DNA of 64,000 bases from Clostridiaceae bacterium JG1575 (GTDB lineage Bacteria > Bacillota > Clostridia > Clostridiales > Clostridiaceae), in contig LQGW01000011.1 in NCBI GenBank assembly GCA_002838815.1, forward strand, positions 1 through 64,000. Reading direction: 5' to 3'. Positions 8,127 through 16,555 of the stretch are shown here, one piece after another. Positions within the stretch are counted from its first letter, which is position 1. Each line of letters begins with the position of its first letter. Position numbers and translations under genes: made by a program. The notes beneath the pieces were generated by a model. That model did no database searches, was not told the DNA's origin, and saw nothing but the letters and a program-made list of their open reading frames with translations.

Positions 8127-8810
8127 ATGAACCGAAAAAACAAGGATCTGCTTCATCTGGTCTTGACCATGGTGGGGGGATTTATGGATGCGTATTCTTT
8201 TTTGCTGCGGGGAGAGGTTTTTGCCACGGGACAGACGGGAAACTTGGTGCTCATGGCCATCCAGCTCTCCCGATTTCAGTGGCGGGGCGTTCTGCATTAT
8301 CTGTTGCCCATTACGGCCTTTTGGCTGGGGGTCTTTTTGTCCCGCATTTTGCTCCACGAAGGCTTTGGCGGAGAGGCCAGAGCCTGGCAGCGCGGAACCT
8401 TGCTCTTTGAGGTGGCGGCCTTTACCCTCATTGCCTTTATTCCGCTGCAGGTGCCCCATCTTTTGGTCAATGCCCTCATCGCCCTTTGCGCCGCCTTACA
8501 GTTTTGCGCGTTTCGCCAGCTGGAAGCGGAAAATGCCCCCTTTGCCTCCGTATTTTGCACAGGAAATATGCGCTCTTGCGCAGAAGCCCTCTATCTTGGC
8601 ATGGTCTACCACGACCCCAGAGAAATTCGCAAGGCGAAATATTACGGCATGGTTCTGACGTCCTTTATCTTGGGTGTGGTGGTGGGGGTCTTTTTCGTGA
8701 CCTGGTGGTCCACGTACGCCGCGTTCATCATGGTGGCGCTCTTGCTCTCCGCCTTTTTCCTCCACCGCTACCACCACGGAACCTTGAGGCGATCGGCCAA
8801 CGCTCGTTAG
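8127..8810 (+). CDS. DUF1275 (YoaK family) membrane protein
   Basis: A 227-residue integral membrane protein with about six hydrophobic segments. Family marks are the N-terminal VGGFMDAYSFLLRGEVFATG followed by QTGNLVLMAIQL, and the second-half CTGNMRSCAEALYLG repeat-like motif. The family is widespread and uncharacterised; transport is suspected but no substrate is known. The start follows AAAGGAGGA; an upstream in-frame start would lack a ribosome site. It stands alone, closed by the 17-bp terminator downstream. Confidence 0.88.
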   Translation: MNRKNKDLLHLVLTMVGGFMDAYSFLLRGEVFATGQTGNLVLMAIQLSRFQWRGVLHYLLPITAFWLGVFLSRILLHEGFGGEARAWQRGTLLFEVAAFTLIAFIPLQVPHLLVNALIALCAALQFCAFRQLEAENAPFASVFCTGNMRSCAEALYLGMVYHDPREIRKAKYYGMVLTSFILGVVVGVFFVTWWSTYAAFIMVALLLSAFFLHRYHHGTLRRSANAR

Positions 8811-8843
8811 CTGTCCCAAGGAAAGGTCAAAAAAAAGAAACTC

Positions 8844-8886
8844 GCCCGCAGAGCGCTTTGGCCCAAAGCGCTCTGCGGGCGGTGTT
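8844..8886. terminator. Strong bidirectional terminator between yoaK-like and sodA
   Basis: A 17-bp perfect stem (8844-8860 with 8864-8880, three-base loop) is followed by a T tract on the plus strand and preceded by an A tract, so it can serve both convergent genes. Confidence 0.92.
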
Positions 8887-8888
8887 TT

Positions 8889-9542
8889 TTACGCTTGCTC
8901 TTCTTTTTTGGACCAGTTGGTGAGGTAGAGGCGTTCCACTTCCTCCCAGTTGACCACGTTCCAGAAGGCATTGATGTAGTCGGGACGCTTGTTTTGGTAT
9001 TTTAGGTAGTACGCATGCTCCCAAACATCCAGGGCCAAGATGGGGTTTAAGCCCGAGGTGATGGGACTGTCCTGGTTCGGGGTGGAGACGATGGACAGCG
9101 AGCCATCCTTGGCTTTTACTAAGAAGGCCCAGCCGGAGCCAAAGCGTTTGGCGGCCGCCTCGTTGAATTCCTTTTGGAAGGCCTCCAAGCTACCGAAGGT
9201 CTTCTCCAGCGCGTCCTTTAGTTCCCCCTTGGGGCCTTCCCCGCCTTGGGGACGAAGCACCTTCCAAAACAGCGAGTGGTTGATGTGCCCGCCGCCGTTG
9301 TTTCTAAGGGCTGTTTTCAGCGATTCAGAGCCTTCCACTTCGTCCAAACGGGCAATCAAATCCCAAATGCATTCATCGGTGAATTCATCCAAGGGGCGAT
9401 CGGGGAAGAGTCCCTCCAGGGCCTTCATAAGGTTGTTGATATAGCCTTGGTGGTGCTTATCGTGGTGAATTTCCATGGTCTGGGCATCGATGTGGGGTTC
9501 CAGGGCATCAAAAGCATAGGGAAGGTTTGGTAATTTAATCAT
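8889..9542 (-). CDS. sodA: Superoxide dismutase, Fe/Mn type
   Basis: A 217-residue cytoplasmic superoxide dismutase, converting superoxide to hydrogen peroxide and oxygen. The metal ligands are all present: His in [14 protein letters not shown], His in [10 protein letters not shown], and Asp and His in [14 protein letters not shown]. The start at 9542 follows AAAGGAG; an upstream start would add 13 residues and lose the normal [16 protein letters not shown] beginning. Fe versus Mn preference cannot be called safely. A promoter overlapped by a near-consensus Fur/PerR-type box lies upstream (9626-9653), suggesting iron or peroxide control. Confidence 0.95.
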   Translation of the reverse strand: MIKLPNLPYAFDALEPHIDAQTMEIHHDKHHQGYINNLMKALEGLFPDRPLDEFTDECIWDLIARLDEVEGSESLKTALRNNGGGHINHSLFWKVLRPQGGEGPKGELKDALEKTFGSLEAFQKEFNEAAAKRFGSGWAFLVKAKDGSLSIVSTPNQDSPITSGLNPILALDVWEHAYYLKYQNKRPDYINAFWNVVNWEEVERLYLTNWSKKEEQA

Positions 9543-9625
9543 ATTCGACTCCTTTGTTTCATCCGTAACAATAACAAGCAATCCTCGTCAAAAACCTTGA
9601 TTCATCAAGGATTTGCTCTGTTCTT

Positions 9626-9653
9626 AGTATACATAAATGATAAGAATTATCAA
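9626..9653 (-). promoter_or_regulatory. sodA promoter overlapped by a Fur-type operator
   Basis: On the minus strand the -35 is TTGATA (9653-9648), a 16-base spacer follows, and the -10 is TATACT (9631-9626). TGATAAGAATTATCA at 9638-9652 covers the -35 and spacer. It matches the 7-1-7 Fur consensus TGATAATNATTATCA at all but one defined position. Binding of a Fur-family repressor here would block transcription. Whether the factor is Fur, PerR or another homologue cannot be told. Confidence 0.7.
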
Positions 9654-9675
9654 CAAACAAGATGTGAATAAATGG

Positions 9676-9713
9676 AAAAAGGACCCGCCCTCTTTAAGAA
9701 GGCAGGTCCTTTT
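9676..9713 (-). terminator. Terminator of the xdh-guaD-ade operon
   Basis: An imperfect long hairpin (GGACC..GCC pairing with GGC..GGTCC) lies between an A-run and a T-run immediately after the ade stop codon. It marks the end of the minus-strand purine operon. Confidence 0.85.
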
Positions 9714-9714
9714 G

Positions 9715-11406
9715 TTAGGGCTCAACGGAGGGGAGGATCCGTTGCTGGGTGACGGAGAAAAGGCCTTCCACGGTGAGCTTCACTTCAGGAATAACCGGTA
9801 GGGCCATAAAGGAGAGAGAGACGAAGGGATCGATGGGCGCGGGGAGCCCCATGCGGCTGTGAGCCAGATCCTCAAGCTCCACGAGCTTTTGCGACACCTC
9901 TTCCACGGGTCGATCGCTGAGCAGCCCGCCGATGGGTAAGGGCAGTCGCCCCAAGACTTGACCTTTTTGCACCAAGACCAGCCCACCATATTGCAAGGCG
10001 GCTTCTTTCACGGCGAGGGCAATGTCTTCATCGCAACTGCCGGCACAGATGAGGTGATGGGCATCGTGGGCGATGGTGGAGGCGATGGCGCCTTGAATGG
10101 GGAAGCCGCGCAAGGCCACCACCCCTTGAAGGGGCAGGCCGTGGTGACGTTCGGTGTTGGTGAGCTTGGTCATGCCCTGATCGTAGGGGAAGTTGGGTGT
10201 GGTGATGGCGCCTTCTTCAAGATTCGTCCAAAGGCTCCCCGGATTCATGACCAAAGCCCGATAGCGCCTGCCGTTCAAGGGATAGGTGCAAGGCAGGGGA
10301 TCGGCCAGCTGGATGTTCGACTGGGTCCAAGGCGGCGGCGCTCCCAAGGGGCCCATGGGCTGGCCTTTTCGGTAGACGACGCGCCCCGCCGTGAGAACCT
10401 CGCGGATGCTCACCGTATGGGGGTCGTCCAAAATGACAAGATCTGCCCGACGTCCAGGGGCCAGCGCGCCTCGATCGTGCAGCCCATAGGCCTCGCAAGC
10501 GTTGAAGCTGGCCATGGTGTAGGCGTGCTCCATGGGAATGCCCGCGGCGAGGGCCAAACGAATCAGGTGATCGATGGTGCCTTCCCGAAGAATTTCGTGA
10601 GGATGCTTGTCGTCGGTGCAAAAAAAGATGCGTCGCCAATTATCTTTGGTGACTCCGGGCAAAAGGGCGGCGGCATTATGGGCAGCGGTGCCTTCCCGGA
10701 TTTGAAGGTAAAAACCCAGGCGAAGTCGCTCTTGCATCTCTTCGCGGGTGGAGCATTCGTGTTCGGTGAGGATGCCGCAGCCGGCGTAGGCATTGAGCAT
10801 TCGCCCGGTCAGCCCCGGAGCGTGGCCGTCTTTCGGACGGTCCTTAAACGCGTTGATCTTCGCCAAGGGCTCGGGATCCCCTTGAACCACCTGGGGAAAG
10901 GCCATCATTTCGCCCAGACCCAGCACCTTGGGTTGATCCTTAAGCGCCAACATTTGGGAGAGGGAAAAGCGTTCGCCCGCGTGTTCCACAGGGGCGGAAG
11001 GCACGCAGGAGGGAACCATCCAAAGAATGTCCAAGGGCAGATCCTCAGCGCTTTTCATCAACCATTCCATGCCTGTTTTCCCTGCGACGTTGGTCAATTC
11101 GTGAGGATCGGCAATGAGGGTGGTTACTCCATGGGGCAGCACCGCCCGGGCGTATTCGGGCGGCGCAAGCAAGGAGGATTCCATGTGCATGTGTCCATCA
11201 ATGAAGCCCGGGGTGACAAAGCGCCCTTCTAGATCCACCTCTTGTTTTCCGTGGTACGGGCCGATGCCGACAATCGTTCCGTCAAAGAGCGCCAGATCCC
11301 CTCGGGTCACCGTCCCTTGAAAGACATCGAGCAAGGTGGCGTTTTTTAAGACCAAGTCCGCCGGGGCATCGCCCCGCGCTACTTGAACAAAGGCAGTTAA
11401 ATCCAT
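9715..11406 (-). CDS. ade: Adenine deaminase
   Basis: A 563-residue amidohydrolase that converts adenine to hypoxanthine and ammonia. Metal-binding and catalytic motifs are visible: the HxH pair in GFIDGHMHMESSLL, IADPHELTNVAGKTG, the HECSTREE segment, CTDDKHP and a C-terminal domain with LAVKEAALQYGGLV. The start at 11406 is set by AGGAGG eight bases upstream. It is the last gene of the operon xdhB-xdhC-xdhA-guaD-ade, with 12 nt between it and guaD, and ends at a strong terminator. It supplies hypoxanthine to the dehydrogenase encoded upstream. Length and motifs are typical of bacterial AdeC. Confidence 0.95.
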   Translation of the reverse strand: MDLTAFVQVARGDAPADLVLKNATLLDVFQGTVTRGDLALFDGTIVGIGPYHGKQEVDLEGRFVTPGFIDGHMHMESSLLAPPEYARAVLPHGVTTLIADPHELTNVAGKTGMEWLMKSAEDLPLDILWMVPSCVPSAPVEHAGERFSLSQMLALKDQPKVLGLGEMMAFPQVVQGDPEPLAKINAFKDRPKDGHAPGLTGRMLNAYAGCGILTEHECSTREEMQERLRLGFYLQIREGTAAHNAAALLPGVTKDNWRRIFFCTDDKHPHEILREGTIDHLIRLALAAGIPMEHAYTMASFNACEAYGLHDRGALAPGRRADLVILDDPHTVSIREVLTAGRVVYRKGQPMGPLGAPPPWTQSNIQLADPLPCTYPLNGRRYRALVMNPGSLWTNLEEGAITTPNFPYDQGMTKLTNTERHHGLPLQGVVALRGFPIQGAIASTIAHDAHHLICAGSCDEDIALAVKEAALQYGGLVLVQKGQVLGRLPLPIGGLLSDRPVEEVSQKLVELEDLAHSRMGLPAPIDPFVSLSFMALPVIPEVKLTVEGLFSVTQQRILPSVEP

Positions 11407-11418
11407 GGGGAGCACCTC

Positions 11419-12699
11419 CTAAGACTGGGGAGCGGCCAACGGGTCGGGGAGGGATCGGCCTTCCAACATTCGAAGGACAATCTCTTGGGGATCTCCTGAA
11501 AAAACAAAGCGGGAGAGGCGCTCGGTCAAGGTCATGGGGCGAAGCCCCCGAGCCTTTTCATCGTTGAGCACCAATAAGTCCGCGGAAAAATCTGGGCAGA
11601 AGGCGCCGCAGTCTCCAAAGAAGCGCCCGCTGCCGCGGGTGCCTAAGTAAAAGGCCTCGCTGAGGGTCAAAGGATCGTCCGTGGGGTCCGTCAAATGCAA
11701 AAGGTTGGACGTGCGCATGGCGTTGACCATCACTCGGGGGATGAAGAGCGTATTGCCGCCCGCCACGTCGGACCCTAGGCCCATGAGGATGTCGCCGCGG
11801 CGCAGAAGATGCGCGCACTTCATCATGCCTGAGGACATATTCAAATTGGCGTTGGGGCAGTGAGCCAAAAAGATCGACTGTGCGGCATAGGCTTCTTCTT
11901 CTCGAGGGGTATTGTAGATGGCGTGGGCGAGGATTGTTTGCTGGGGGCGGATGAGGTCGAAGGCCTCATAAACTCCGAGGTAATCCGGGGCTTCGGGATG
12001 CAGCGAAGCCACCCAAGCCACTTCATCTTGATTTTCGTTGATATGGGATTGAACGGGTACGTTGTATTGTTGGGCTAAGGCTCCGAGGCCCTGCATCAGC
12101 TCTTGGGTGCATGAGGGCACAAAGCGTGGCGTGATCATGGGTCGGATTCTGTGGGAGAGGGACTGGTTTTTCCTAAGCCAGCGCTCCGTGGCCGCTAAGG
12201 AATCCTGGGTGGACTCCCGCAGGCCCTCGGGGGCGTTGCGGTCCATATTGACCTTGCCCACATAAGCGATGAGGCCGCTTTCTTGGCCTTGGTCCATCAA
12301 AAGATTCGTGGCCTCCTCATGGATGGAGGAGAAGACGCAGGCCCGCAGGCTGCCGCTGCGCCAAAGCGCCTGCCAAAAAGCGGGATAGACCCTCTTTGCA
12401 TAGGCGGCCTCGGCGTAGCGCATCTCTAAAGGAAAGGTGTAGGCATCGAGCCAGGGCAACAGCGGCAGGTCCATGCCCAGGCCCATGTTGGGGTACTGGG
12501 CGGCGTGTACGTGCAGGTCGATGAAGGAAGGAATGATCAAATGGCCGCGATAATCCAGCACCGGGCACCCCTCGGGGGGGCGATCGAAAAAGCCCACTTG
12601 GCGGCCTTCTTCGATCAAAAGACAACTCCCGGGGTGTTCCACCAAGAGCTCTGGAGTGGGGGCGCTGATGAAATCCCCCAGAAGGCAGAATCGATTCAT
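11419..12699 (-). CDS. guaD: Guanine deaminase (amidohydrolase family)
   Basis: A 426-residue metal-dependent hydrolase that converts guanine to xanthine and ammonia. It shows the HxH motif in PSFIDLHVHAAQYPN, the guanine-deaminase signature LPWLDAYTFPLE, the SHINENQDEV metal-ligand region, ILAHAIY, and the late Asp in LMGLGSDVAGGNT. The ATG overlaps the xdhA stop as ATGA, so the two are translationally coupled. Together with ade and xdhBCA it makes a compact route from adenine and guanine to oxypurines. The signature separates it clearly from SsnA (42257), a related amidohydrolase. Confidence 0.92.
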   Translation of the reverse strand: MNRFCLLGDFISAPTPELLVEHPGSCLLIEEGRQVGFFDRPPEGCPVLDYRGHLIIPSFIDLHVHAAQYPNMGLGMDLPLLPWLDAYTFPLEMRYAEAAYAKRVYPAFWQALWRSGSLRACVFSSIHEEATNLLMDQGQESGLIAYVGKVNMDRNAPEGLRESTQDSLAATERWLRKNQSLSHRIRPMITPRFVPSCTQELMQGLGALAQQYNVPVQSHINENQDEVAWVASLHPEAPDYLGVYEAFDLIRPQQTILAHAIYNTPREEEAYAAQSIFLAHCPNANLNMSSGMMKCAHLLRRGDILMGLGSDVAGGNTLFIPRVMVNAMRTSNLLHLTDPTDDPLTLSEAFYLGTRGSGRFFGDCGAFCPDFSADLLVLNDEKARGLRPMTLTERLSRFVFSGDPQEIVLRMLEGRSLPDPLAAPQS

Positions 12700-14987
12700 G
12701 GAGTTCTCCGTTTCGCAGCTTCTTTTTTGCGCTGCAGGGCAGCCAGCACCTCATGGGGGGCGGCGGGCAGTTTTTGGATGACGATGCCCACGGCATCGTT
12801 AATGGCGTTTAGGATGGCCGGAGCCACATAGGTCATGACGGGCTCACCGATGCCCTTGGCTCCGTAGGGTCCCGTGACTTCGGGATCCTCGAGGATCACT
12901 TTTTTGAGTGGGGGCATATCCATGGCGGTGGGAATGATGTAGCCCGTGAAGCTGTTGTTTTTGATCCGTCCTTGGACGAGCCCCAAGTCTTCCATGAGGG
13001 CATAGCCCATGCCCATAGCAAAGCCGCCGTCCATCTGACCTTCCACTAAGGCTGGATTGATGGCCCGGCCGACGTCCTGGGCGGAAATGGCGTCGAGGAC
13101 CCGCACCCTCCCGGTGCTCGTATCCACGCTGACCTCCACCCCGCAGGCGCCAAAGGTATAGGGCCAATAGGGGTTGCCTTGGCCGGTGGCGGGATCCATG
13201 GAGGTGGTTTGCGCCGTGAAGGTGGCTTTTGTGCGCAGCAGCCCTTCTTCGGGCGCTTCGCTGTAATAAGCCTTCGCCAAGGCCTGCCAAGACAGGGCTT
13301 TGGATTCATCATAGCTTAGGTGGACGCCCGAGGCGTCAAAGACCAAAGCGATGTCGGAATTGAGCTCCAGGGCTTTTTGGGCCGCTTGGTGCAGCTTGCT
13401 GTGCATTTTATGAGCGGCCCTACGGATGGCGTTGCCCGTATTGTAGGTCTGACGGGAGGCCGCTGCGGTCCCCGAGTCCGTCGTTACCGAGGTGTTGCTT
13501 GTGACGGCATCAATGGAGGATAACGGGCAGTGAAGTCCCTCGGCCAAGATTTGCCGAAGGGCTGTGTCGCTGCCTTGGCCGCATTCGGCGGCGCTGACAA
13601 AAAGCGTGAAGCGGCCGGTTTTCGACCACTCCACTTGTGCGGTGGAGACGTCGGGGAAGCCGTTGCCGTAGCCCGTTCCATAAAACGCCAAGGCGATGCC
13701 TCGGCCCTTTTTTACCGAAGGGTCGTCTGAGGGCGTCATGGGGTGGGCGTCAAAGTATGCGGTCACGGCATCCAAAGCTCGCTCCAAGGGAACCGCCTCC
13801 AAGAGATTTTGTCCTGTGGCGGTATGGGATCCTTTCCGAAAGAGGTTGTGCTTTCGGATCGTTGTCGGGGAAATCCCGACCTTTTGGGCGAGCTGATCCA
13901 TTTGCTGCTCGTAGCCTACGGGGGGTTGGGTGGCCCCGAAGCCCCGCATGGCCCCAGCAAAAGGATTGTTGGTGTAGACGGCGTAACTTTCCACATCCAC
14001 ATGGGGAATTTCGTAGGGGCCCGTGGAATGGACGCCGCATTTGCGCATCACGTTGATGGCCCAGGAGGCGTAAGCGCCCGTATCCCCGTAGAAACGGGCA
14101 TAAAGCGCCGTCAAGTGCCCAGTTTCATCACACCCCGTCTCATACTCCATGGTGATGGCGTGACGTTTGGAGTGAGCATAAAAAGATTCCTCCCGATCCA
14201 GAATGGATTTGACGGGGCGATGGAGGCGAAGGGCCGCAAGGGCCAAGGGAATCTGCAAGGACAGATCTTCTCGTCCGCCGAAGGCGCCGCCAATGGCCGG
14301 GTTTTCATAAATGATGCGCTCCTTGGGGAGGTCTAGAGCTTCGGCGATTTCACTGACGTCAAAGTGCGGGTACTGTGTGGCGACCGCCACGTGAAGCAAC
14401 TCGCCCTCCATCCAGGCAAGGCCTGCCTCCGGCTGGAGAAACATATGGTCCACGGAAGGAAGAACGTAAGTGGTTTTGACCACGTGGGCGGAAGAATCCA
14501 GGGCGCTGCGCGCATCGCCTTTTTTGAGGCGGTAGGTATACAAAAGATTTTCTTTATCCTCATGGATGGCGGGGGCGTCGGAGGCCATGGCCTCCTTGGC
14601 GCCATATACGCCCGGGGTGTCCTCATAGGTCACTTGGATCTTTTTCACCGCCGCCTGAGCTTGCTCTCGGGTGTCGGCGACCACAAAAGCCAAGGGATCG
14701 CCCACCCGACGCACGCGATCCACGCAAAAGACGTCGTGGTCTTTGAAGAGAACGCCGTGATGATTGAGGCCGGGGACATCCTTCGCCGTGAGAATGAGGC
14801 GTACGCCGGGGCTTTTTTGGGCTTGGGTATCGTCAAGGGTAAACCGGGCGCAGGCACGGTCCGAGCGCAGAAGCGCGCCGTAGAGCATGCCCTCTTTGTA
14901 TAGATCGGCGGGATAGCGGGCTTGGCCGGTGACCTTGGCGAAGGCATCCACCCGATGCTCTGAGTAACCGACGGAATTAGTGTTCAT
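12696..14987 (-). CDS. Xanthine dehydrogenase, molybdenum-binding subunit (set 1)
   Basis: A 763-residue catalytic subunit of a three-component molybdenum hydroxylase, expected to oxidise hypoxanthine and xanthine. Landmarks in order are GQARYPADLYKEGMLYG, GGAFGGRED (molybdopterin contact), AMRGFGATQPP, AECGQGSDT, ASRQTYNTGNAI and the active-site Glu in AKGIGEPVMTYVAP near the C-terminus. It starts inside the Fe-S subunit gene (11-nt overlap) and its stop overlaps guaD. It belongs to the operon driven from the promoter near 16412. Oxidation of hypoxanthine is inferred from the flanking deaminases. Confidence 0.92.
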   Translation of the reverse strand: MNTNSVGYSEHRVDAFAKVTGQARYPADLYKEGMLYGALLRSDRACARFTLDDTQAQKSPGVRLILTAKDVPGLNHHGVLFKDHDVFCVDRVRRVGDPLAFVVADTREQAQAAVKKIQVTYEDTPGVYGAKEAMASDAPAIHEDKENLLYTYRLKKGDARSALDSSAHVVKTTYVLPSVDHMFLQPEAGLAWMEGELLHVAVATQYPHFDVSEIAEALDLPKERIIYENPAIGGAFGGREDLSLQIPLALAALRLHRPVKSILDREESFYAHSKRHAITMEYETGCDETGHLTALYARFYGDTGAYASWAINVMRKCGVHSTGPYEIPHVDVESYAVYTNNPFAGAMRGFGATQPPVGYEQQMDQLAQKVGISPTTIRKHNLFRKGSHTATGQNLLEAVPLERALDAVTAYFDAHPMTPSDDPSVKKGRGIALAFYGTGYGNGFPDVSTAQVEWSKTGRFTLFVSAAECGQGSDTALRQILAEGLHCPLSSIDAVTSNTSVTTDSGTAAASRQTYNTGNAIRRAAHKMHSKLHQAAQKALELNSDIALVFDASGVHLSYDESKALSWQALAKAYYSEAPEEGLLRTKATFTAQTTSMDPATGQGNPYWPYTFGACGVEVSVDTSTGRVRVLDAISAQDVGRAINPALVEGQMDGGFAMGMGYALMEDLGLVQGRIKNNSFTGYIIPTAMDMPPLKKVILEDPEVTGPYGAKGIGEPVMTYVAPAILNAINDAVGIVIQKLPAAPHEVLAALQRKKEAAKRRTP

Positions 14988-15450
14988 CCTGGGCCTCCCT
15001 CATCTGCTCTGAGGCTCGGCGGATGGCTTCTTCCATCTTAAGGTAGCCCGTGCAGCGGCAAAGATTGCCGGAGAGTCCTTCGCGAATCTCATGTGAGGTG
15101 GGGTTCGGGTGTTCGTCCAAAAGGGCCTTGCCGGAGAGAACCATGCCGGGAATGCAGTATCCGCACTGTACGGCGCCCACCTCCAAGAACGCCTTTTGCA
15201 CGGGATGCAGTTCTTCGCCCTGGGCGATTCCTTCAATGGTTAGGACTTCTCGATCCTCACATTGGAACAATAAAACCAGGCAGCTGTCTACGGGTTTGCC
15301 GTCTAAAAGCACTGTGCAGGCGCCGCATTCCCCTTCGCCGCAACCTTCTTTGGTGCCCGTTAGGCGCAGTTCTTCTCTTAAAAAATCCAACAGCCTCAAA
15401 TTTCCTGGGGCCTGCGTCGAAATGCGCCGGCCGTTGACGATGAGGTTCAT
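14977..15450 (-). CDS. Xanthine dehydrogenase, 2Fe-2S subunit (set 1)
   Basis: A 157-residue iron-sulphur subunit with both [2Fe-2S] centres. The plant-ferredoxin-type cysteines lie in GCGEGECGACTVLLDGKPVDSC (about residues 38-60), and the helical domain carries VQCGYCIPGM and GNLCRCTGYLKM. It passes electrons from the molybdenum site to the FAD subunit. The start overlaps the FAD gene's stop by 4 nt (ATGA), and the end overlaps the molybdenum subunit gene. Length and motifs are typical. Confidence 0.94.
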   Translation of the reverse strand: MNLIVNGRRISTQAPGNLRLLDFLREELRLTGTKEGCGEGECGACTVLLDGKPVDSCLVLLFQCEDREVLTIEGIAQGEELHPVQKAFLEVGAVQCGYCIPGMVLSGKALLDEHPNPTSHEIREGLSGNLCRCTGYLKMEEAIRRASEQMREAQDEH

Positions 15451-16307
15451 GAAGTCATCTCCTTTTCGATTGCCCGCAGGGCGTGAGTCAAAAGGCCTTG
15501 AATGGCCTCCCGTTTAAAAGGCAGGGTGGATCGGCCGTGCAGACGATTTTCAGCCGCTTCGGCGATCAAAGCCCCACAGGCGGCGTAGGTGTCCTCGCTC
15601 AAGGGCGCGCCCGTCAAATACTGCTCGGCCGAGGGTTCTCGAAGAGCCGTTTCCCCCAAGGACCCCGTGGCGATCCGCGCAAAGGTGAAGCGGCCCTCTT
15701 TTTCTCCCGCCGCAACCGCCAGGCAGATGCGCGAAATGGCAAGGGCTTCTCGAAGGCCGAGCTTTTGAAAGACCAATACCGAGCGGTCCGCCGGAACTTC
15801 AAAACTCACATGGGTTAAAAGTTCTTCGGGGGCGCGGTCGGTTTGGCCTTTGCCCTTTAGAAAAGAGGACAAAGCCACCCTGCGAGTCGTTGGGGCTCCT
15901 TGGACCCAGCGCATCAGATGCAGCTGGGCGTCCAAGGCCAATAACGGTGGAATGATGTCTCCTGCAGGGGAAGCGTTGCAGATGTTGCCGCCCAAGGTGG
16001 CGGTATTGCGGATCTGAGGGGAGCCTACGCCATGGGCGGCGTCCTTCAGGCCGTGTAAGGAGGCCGGCAGATCCGCGCCCACCAGTTCCCGATAGGTCAA
16101 GGCGGCGCCCAAAGATAGTTCTCGACCCTGACGGCGGATGATTTTCAGTTCGGGAATGGCGGAGGCATCCAAGAGGGCTTCGGGGCGGATCGTTCCCTTA
16201 CGCATTTGAATGATGAGGTCGGTGCCTCCTGCCAGCACATGGACGTTGGGCTCTTGGGCCAAAAAGATCAGGCCTTCGTCCAAGGATTCGGTACGAAGCA
16301 GCTTCAT
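15447..16307 (-). CDS. Xanthine dehydrogenase, FAD-binding subunit (set 1)
   Basis: A 286-residue FAD subunit, first gene of the minus-strand purine operon. It has the FAD contacts HVLAGGTDLIIQMR near the start and PQIRNTATLGGNICNASPAGD in the middle, as in CoxM/XdhB proteins, and transfers electrons to NAD or another acceptor. The start at 16307 gives the normal MKLLRTESLDEGL beginning; the ribosome site (GGGGG) is weaker than its neighbours', and an upstream extension of 24 residues has no family support. The leader contains the promoter at 16412-16441. Confidence 0.9.
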   Translation of the reverse strand: MKLLRTESLDEGLIFLAQEPNVHVLAGGTDLIIQMRKGTIRPEALLDASAIPELKIIRRQGRELSLGAALTYRELVGADLPASLHGLKDAAHGVGSPQIRNTATLGGNICNASPAGDIIPPLLALDAQLHLMRWVQGAPTTRRVALSSFLKGKGQTDRAPEELLTHVSFEVPADRSVLVFQKLGLREALAISRICLAVAAGEKEGRFTFARIATGSLGETALREPSAEQYLTGAPLSEDTYAACGALIAEAAENRLHGRSTLPFKREAIQGLLTHALRAIEKEMTS

Positions 16308-16411
16308 ATTAATACCCCCATTGCAGCTTATCGGTTTCAGGTGACAAAATGGTCCATTGAATTCCTTCCATATTATCATAGTATCAACTACGTTTCGGGA
16401 TCATTGGAGAG

Positions 16412-16441
16412 AGTATACAAAAGCAGAAAACACTTCGTCAA
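16412..16441 (-). promoter_or_regulatory. Sigma-A promoter of the xdhBCA-guaD-ade operon
   Basis: On the minus strand TTGACG (16441-16436), an 18-base spacer and TATACT (16417-16412) give a near-consensus promoter about 100 nt upstream of the FAD subunit gene. It lies in the divergent region shared with pucR, where PucR would be expected to act. Confidence 0.75.
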
Positions 16442-16492
16442 GGAAATCCTTGAAACTACGACATTCTTATATTCAACCGCTGGGTTTCTTTG

Positions 16493-16498
16493 TATAAT
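16493..16498 (+). promoter_or_regulatory. -10 element of the pucR operon
   Basis: A perfect TATAAT lies about 58 nt upstream of the pucR ATG. No good -35 is found at the correct distance, which would fit a promoter needing an activator. Confidence 0.5.
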
Positions 16499-16555
16499 AC
16501 TAACAAAGTCAGGCAACGGGAATCCCGCTACAATTAAAAGGAAGGATGTGAGAGG

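Noticed and set aside
9958-11232. A long plus-strand open frame (424 codons) opposite adenine deaminase
   Set aside because: It is the GC-rich complement of ade, with no start signal and no domain. Similar long shadow frames occur opposite most genes here.
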